Part shown: positions 12,703 to 15,468 of the stretch, piece after piece
Layout: the number at the start of each line of letters is the position of its first letter
How positions within the stretch are numbered: the stretch's first letter is position 1
Assembly (NCBI GenBank): GCA_934141475.1
Contig: CAKPCG010000035.1
Location: forward strand, 1-15,468
DNA: 15,468 bases
Reading direction: 5' to 3'
From: an uncultured Clostridia bacterium
GTDB lineage: Bacteria > Bacillota > Clostridia > TANB77 > CAG-508
Notes under the pieces: model-generated
Database searches by the model: none
What the model was told of the DNA's origin: nothing
Seen by the model: the letters and a program-made list of their open reading frames with translations, nothing else
Made by a program: the position numbers and the translations under genes

Positions 12703-14084
12703 ATGAATAAAGTAAAAGGAATTACAGTAGGAACATATTTAACAAAAACAATTAAAAATTCTAAAGATAAAGGTTTATTTAGCAAAGAAATTTGTAATCT
12801 TTGTAAAATGAAAGATAAGTGTAAATATAGACAGATAACCAAATTTGAAAATGGAAAAGTGATTGATAACAATGTAGAATGTGATTCTTTCTATTTTTCT
12901 ATAACACCAAAGGCAATAGTAACAACAGGAAGGGATACAATTGCAGGAAAAAGAACAACTAAAACATTTGTAGGTAAGAATGAAAAAGAAGCATTTAATA
13001 AGGCATTATCATTTCAAATTGAAATGGAAGAAAATCAAGAATTTAAAATAATTACTAAAAGTAATAAAACAATAATTGATCTTGTAAAAGGCAAAATTGA
13101 AGAAGATTATAAATTAGGTAAAATAATTAAGGCAACACACAAAAGAAAATCAGATACAATAAAGAAACTAGCTAAAGAGAAATTTACCAATAAGCCTATT
13201 TCCAAAGTTACAAGAGATGAAGTTGTTAAATATTTAGAGAGTTTGAAAAATTATTCTAAAAACACTATAAAACAAAACTATGAGTTATTATGTATGGCAT
13301 TTGGACAAGCAAAATATGAAAATATCATAACAGATAATTTTATGGAAGGCTATAATAGAGTTGAAAAGCCAAAAAGTGAATATAAAAGTCATCATAGAGT
13401 TTCACTAACAGTTGATGAACAAAAGAAATTGGTTGATTATTTGAATAATGCAAGTTATAAGGAATGTCGACACAAATATATCTTGTTACTATTATTGAGT
13501 ACAGGAATGAGAATAGGAGAAGCTTTAGTTTTAGATTATGATAAAGATATAGATTTAGAAAACAGAAAAATCTATATTAGAAGAACTCAAACAAAAGATC
13601 ATAATGGCAAAGCAATTATAGGAAATACACAAAAACAAATACAGGTCAAAGAACATTGAATATGAATAATATAATTTATCAAATCATTCAAGGTGCATTA
13701 CAACATAAAATTGATAATAAAAATCACTTATTATTTTGTAAAGAAGATAGAACAATGTATGTAGAGAATTCTATAAATAGCAGTCTAAAAAGAATTGCAT
13801 TAGATTTGGATATTGGAATTTACGAAGAAGAAAATACTAAAGGAGAAGTAGTAAAAAAGACTGATATTCACACGCATATGTTAAGAGGAACATTTGCAAC
13901 TAGATGTGCAGAGGCCAAAATTGCTCCAGCAGTTCTTAAAAAAATATTAGGGCATACTGATATTACTGTCACAATGAAATATTACGTTGATGTAGATGTT
14001 GAATTTGAAAAGGCAGAAAATAAGAATGTTGAAGATTATTTAATAGATAAAGAAATATTTAATGTAGATTACGATTATGCCTAA
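12703..14084 (+). pseudogene. int: Tyrosine recombinase integrase, frameshifted
   Basis: The reconstructed enzyme is 460 residues. It has a Cys-rich N-terminal module (C31, C34, C40, C60; CNLCKMKDKCKYR), an AP2-like arm-binding strand region (about 68-105, GRDTIAGKRTTKTFVG), a SAM-like core-binding domain (about 125-222) and a catalytic domain. Catalytic Arg270 is in STGMRIGEALVLDYD. After the frameshift come HTHMLRGTFATR (His..Arg), LGHTDIT (His) and MKYYVDVD with the Tyr nucleophile. The first frame ends at TGA 13657; the shift is in ACAAAAACAAAT, where the A5 run 13631-13635 is one A too short, and repair gives TQKTNTGQRTL. The break separates Arg from the His-Arg-His-Tyr half, so the stated sequence cannot make active enzyme without slippage. 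GAAAGGA (12686-12692) precedes ATG 12703. It is adjacent to the right attachment site, as expected. Confidence 0.87.
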
Positions 14085-14100
14085 AAATACAAAAGAAAAA

Positions 14101-14152
14101 CCTTGAAACTTTATTAGAATTTATGAGAATTAATTTTACTAAAGTTTCAAGG
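14101..14152. repeat. Right-end inverted repeat and arm-type sites
   Basis: CCTTGAAACTTT (14101-14112) and AAAGTTTCAAGG (14141-14152) are perfect 12-bp inverted copies. Between them AGAATTTATGAGAATT (14116-14131) matches AGAATTTATAAAAATT at the left end (6047-6062) in 14 of 16 positions. These are probable integrase or excisionase arm sites. The remaining bases to 14227 hold no gene. Confidence 0.6.
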
Positions 14153-14227
14153 AAATGTTTCAAAGTAAAAATACAAGACTTTAAATTACTTGATAAATAA
14201 AGAAAAATAGCAATTGTCGAGAGTACC

Positions 14228-14239
14228 TCCCCTCGACCA
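14228..14239 (+). repeat. Right attachment site (attR)
   Basis: CCTCGACCA (14231-14239) duplicates the tRNA-Pro 3' end. An inverted pair, GTCGAG (14216-14221) / CTCGAC (14232-14237), overlaps it and could be the two core-type integrase sites around the crossover. Confidence 0.7.
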
Positions 14240-14248
14240 CTAGAAAAG

Positions 14249-14288
14249 AGTCTGTCTTTTTGATATAAATCAAGAAACAGACTTTTTT
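14249..14288 (+). terminator. Terminator right of the element (probably the original tRNA-Pro terminator)
   Basis: AGTCTGT (14249-14255) pairs with ACAGACT (14277-14283) and an inner TTGAT/ATCAA stem, followed by six T. It begins 10 nt after attR. On reversing the insertion it would lie directly behind tRNA-Pro, so it is probably the tRNA's native terminator. Confidence 0.78.
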
Positions 14289-14302
14289 ATTTTTTATTAA
14301 AA

Positions 14303-14334
14303 AAGACAAAAAGTTTATTAAAACTTTTTGTCTT
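14303..14334 (-). terminator. Terminator of the MYG1-family gene
   Basis: The perfect 14-bp arms AAGACAAAAAGTTT (14303-14316) / AAACTTTTTGTCTT (14321-14334) have a 4-nt loop. Read on minus, TTTT follows the stem. It lies 7 nt past the stop codon. Confidence 0.82.
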
Positions 14335-14341
14335 CATTCAT

Positions 14342-15256
14342 TTAAGAGGTTATAGCTTTTTTAACCATTAAAATAGCATCCTGTACTGTTTCAGCAGCCC
14401 CAATAAAACCACCATCATGGCAAAAAATTGCAGTCTTTATTCCTGTAACTTTTTGAAGTGCTTCTCCTTTTAATCCACACCACTCTTTAGGTACCGCCTT
14501 CATTGGAATATGTTTTTTTAAATCTGTAGTAACAGTTTGCCAATTATATCCTCCTCTAAGAGATGGATATATTACAAACCATATATCAATTGCTTTAGGA
14601 TTAGTCGAAAGATATAAATGTCTTTGCCAAGGAACAAACTTATCTAAAACCATAATATGATTAGAAGATTTATCTATTGCTTCTTGAACATATGATTTTG
14701 CTTTACACGAAGAAATTGCTTTTTTCATAACATTTGAAAATGTCTCTTCTGCAACTCTACATGCCTTCACAAATGCCTCATCATAGCTTTCATCTCCATC
14801 CCAAAGTGGATTATAATTTGAAATCAATTGACAAATAGACATTGTAGATACCACTTGGCTATTGGAATTATTTATAACTCCATTGTCAGTAGCATCTATA
14901 CCTTGAATTAGCATCTTATCAACAGAATCCCAAACTTCATTAAAATTAGTATGCTGAACATATTTCTTTATTACATTCAGTCCAAATCTTTTCCAAATAA
15001 GACCTGAGGCAGCATATGGAACTCCATTTTTTCTAATTCCATTTCCACCTTTTTGATGATGGTCAAATTCTCCTCCTCCAATGTCATAAACAATAACATG
15101 TGATTTTAAGGTTTGTGGAACTTCAAAAACCCGGCATACAGTTACATTTCCTAGTAACTTTTCTAAAATAACAGTTGCCATAACATCATCAGCATGAAAT
15201 ATACCGCAATGAGTAATAAGGTTTGCTTTCTGAATGTTCGTCGTTATTTTTATCAT
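14342..15256 (-). CDS. MYG1-family (UPF0160) metal-dependent hydrolase or exonuclease
   Basis: A 304-residue member of the MYG1 family, a DHH-like metal-dependent fold. Metal-binding motifs are THCGIFHADDVMA (15-27; His16, His21, Asp23, Asp24) and VYDIGGGEFDHHQKGG (56-71; Asp58 and the DHH at 65-67). A GIDATDNGV segment and a C-terminal GGYNWQTV...CHDGGFIGAA region are also typical. The eukaryotic MYG1 is reported to be a 3'-5' RNA exonuclease; the bacterial role is not established. Start 15256 is used because GGAGGT (15261-15266) lies 4 nt upstream; the in-frame ATG at 15268 sits above the ribosome site. It has its own promoter and terminator, so it is monocistronic. Confidence 0.87.
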   Translation of the reverse strand: MIKITTNIQKANLITHCGIFHADDVMATVILEKLLGNVTVCRVFEVPQTLKSHVIVYDIGGGEFDHHQKGGNGIRKNGVPYAASGLIWKRFGLNVIKKYVQHTNFNEVWDSVDKMLIQGIDATDNGVINNSNSQVVSTMSICQLISNYNPLWDGDESYDEAFVKACRVAEETFSNVMKKAISSCKAKSYVQEAIDKSSNHIMVLDKFVPWQRHLYLSTNPKAIDIWFVIYPSLRGGYNWQTVTTDLKKHIPMKAVPKEWCGLKGEALQKVTGIKTAIFCHDGGFIGAAETVQDAILMVKKAITS

Positions 15257-15302
15257 ATTAACCTCCATTTTAATTGAATATGTTTATATAACACACAATA
15301 TT

Positions 15303-15331
15303 ATTATAGCATATTTTACATAACTTTGCAA
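15303..15331 (-). promoter_or_regulatory. Promoter of the MYG1-family gene
   Basis: On minus, TTGCAA (15326-15331), a 17-nt spacer ending in TGC, and a perfect TATAAT (15303-15308), so it is also an extended -10. The start is near 15296. Confidence 0.75.
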
Positions 15332-15355
15332 TTTTTATCTCATAAAATTATTCTT

Positions 15356-15468
15356 TTATTTAATTTCAGGATTATCTTCAAAAATTTTTCTAACAATATC
15401 ATTTTTATCATTAAACATTGTAACATATCCTTGTAAAGATTCTGCTTTTTGTTTTAAAATATCAACAT
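15356..15468 (-). CDS. 3' end of an unidentified gene
   Basis: The last 37 codons of a reading frame, ending in TAA at 15356-15358 and entering from beyond the window. The visible residues (for example LKQKAESLQGYVTMFNDKN and VRKIFEDNPEIK) are charged and helix-forming, with a final acidic tail. That is too little to name a family. No clear hairpin terminator follows before the MYG1-family promoter, so some readthrough is possible. Confidence 0.55.
   Translation of the reverse strand, partial: VDILKQKAESLQGYVTMFNDKNDIVRKIFEDNPEIK

Larger units (their letters stand above)
6009..14239. mobile_element. Integrative mobilizable element in tRNA-Pro, about 8.2 kb
   Basis: The span between the two CCTCGACCA repeats (period 8,222 bp) contains, in order, end-specific repeat boxes, a RepA_N replication protein, a pMV158-type oriT, a MobV relaxase, a small unknown gene, cargo on minus (radical-SAM peptide system, methyltransferase, Cys-motif protein), excisionase and tyrosine integrase. 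The integrase lies next to the right repeat. No type IV secretion genes are present, so transfer would need a helper element. The relaxase, integrase and a cargo methyltransferase are frameshifted, while no clear frameshift was seen in the flanking chromosomal genes. The exact crossover point within the 9-bp repeat cannot be fixed from sequence. Confidence 0.85.

Noticed and set aside
12660..12872. 70-codon minus-strand frame at the start of int
   Set aside because: Antisense shadow of the integrase N-terminus, with no start signals.
1..15468. CRISPR array or insertion sequence
   Set aside because: No regularly spaced long repeats and no transposase reading frame were seen; the TTCAAG boxes are too short and irregular.

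Overview
The window is very AT-rich DNA from a low-GC Gram-positive bacterium, most likely a clostridial member of the Bacillota. The evidence is the AT-biased codon use, strong AGGAGG-type ribosome binding sites, an Agr peptide quorum-sensing system, a PdaA-like deacetylase, and a RepA-N/MobV/tyrosine-integrase mobile element of a kind common in gut Firmicutes. The species cannot be named from the sequence.

Layout. (1) Bases 1-5743 are chromosomal. They hold the 5' part of a polysaccharide deacetylase gene (minus); a complete Agr locus in two convergent blocks (response regulator and sensor kinase on plus, AgrD and AgrB on minus) that meet at a bidirectional terminator; then an AI-2E-family membrane protein and exodeoxyribonuclease III (minus, one transcription unit). 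(2) At 5942-6017 lies tRNA-Pro(TGG). (3) From its 3' end to 14239 runs an integrative mobilizable element of about 8.2 kb, bounded by a short direct repeat of the tRNA end. It carries TTCAAG-type repeat boxes at both ends, a RepA N-terminal-domain replication protein, a hairpin cluster, a pMV158-like oriT, a MobV relaxase broken by two opposite frameshifts, a small unknown gene, a cargo block on minus, and excisionase plus a frameshifted integrase on plus. (4) After the element come the probable original tRNA terminator, a MYG1-family gene and the 3' end of one more gene, both on minus.

How the genes work together. AgrB would mature and export the AgrD peptide, AgrC would sense it and AgrA would respond. 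In the element, Int and Xis would move it in and out of tRNA-Pro, and RepA, oriT and Mob would allow transfer with a helper conjugation system, since no type IV secretion genes are present. The relaxase, the integrase and one cargo methyltransferase each carry frameshifts, so the element looks immobile unless the frameshifts are assembly errors or are bypassed by slippage.

The most interesting cargo is an intact two-gene RiPP system. It has a 64-residue precursor whose last 20 residues carry a Cys exactly every fourth position (45, 49, 53, 57, 61), followed by a radical SAM/SPASM maturase. It resembles what I remember of the 'ACGX' class of radical-SAM peptides. It has its own near-consensus promoter, a 5'-terminal hairpin followed by a U-rich stretch, and a second hairpin between precursor and maturase. 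No dedicated exporter, protease or immunity gene is visible nearby.
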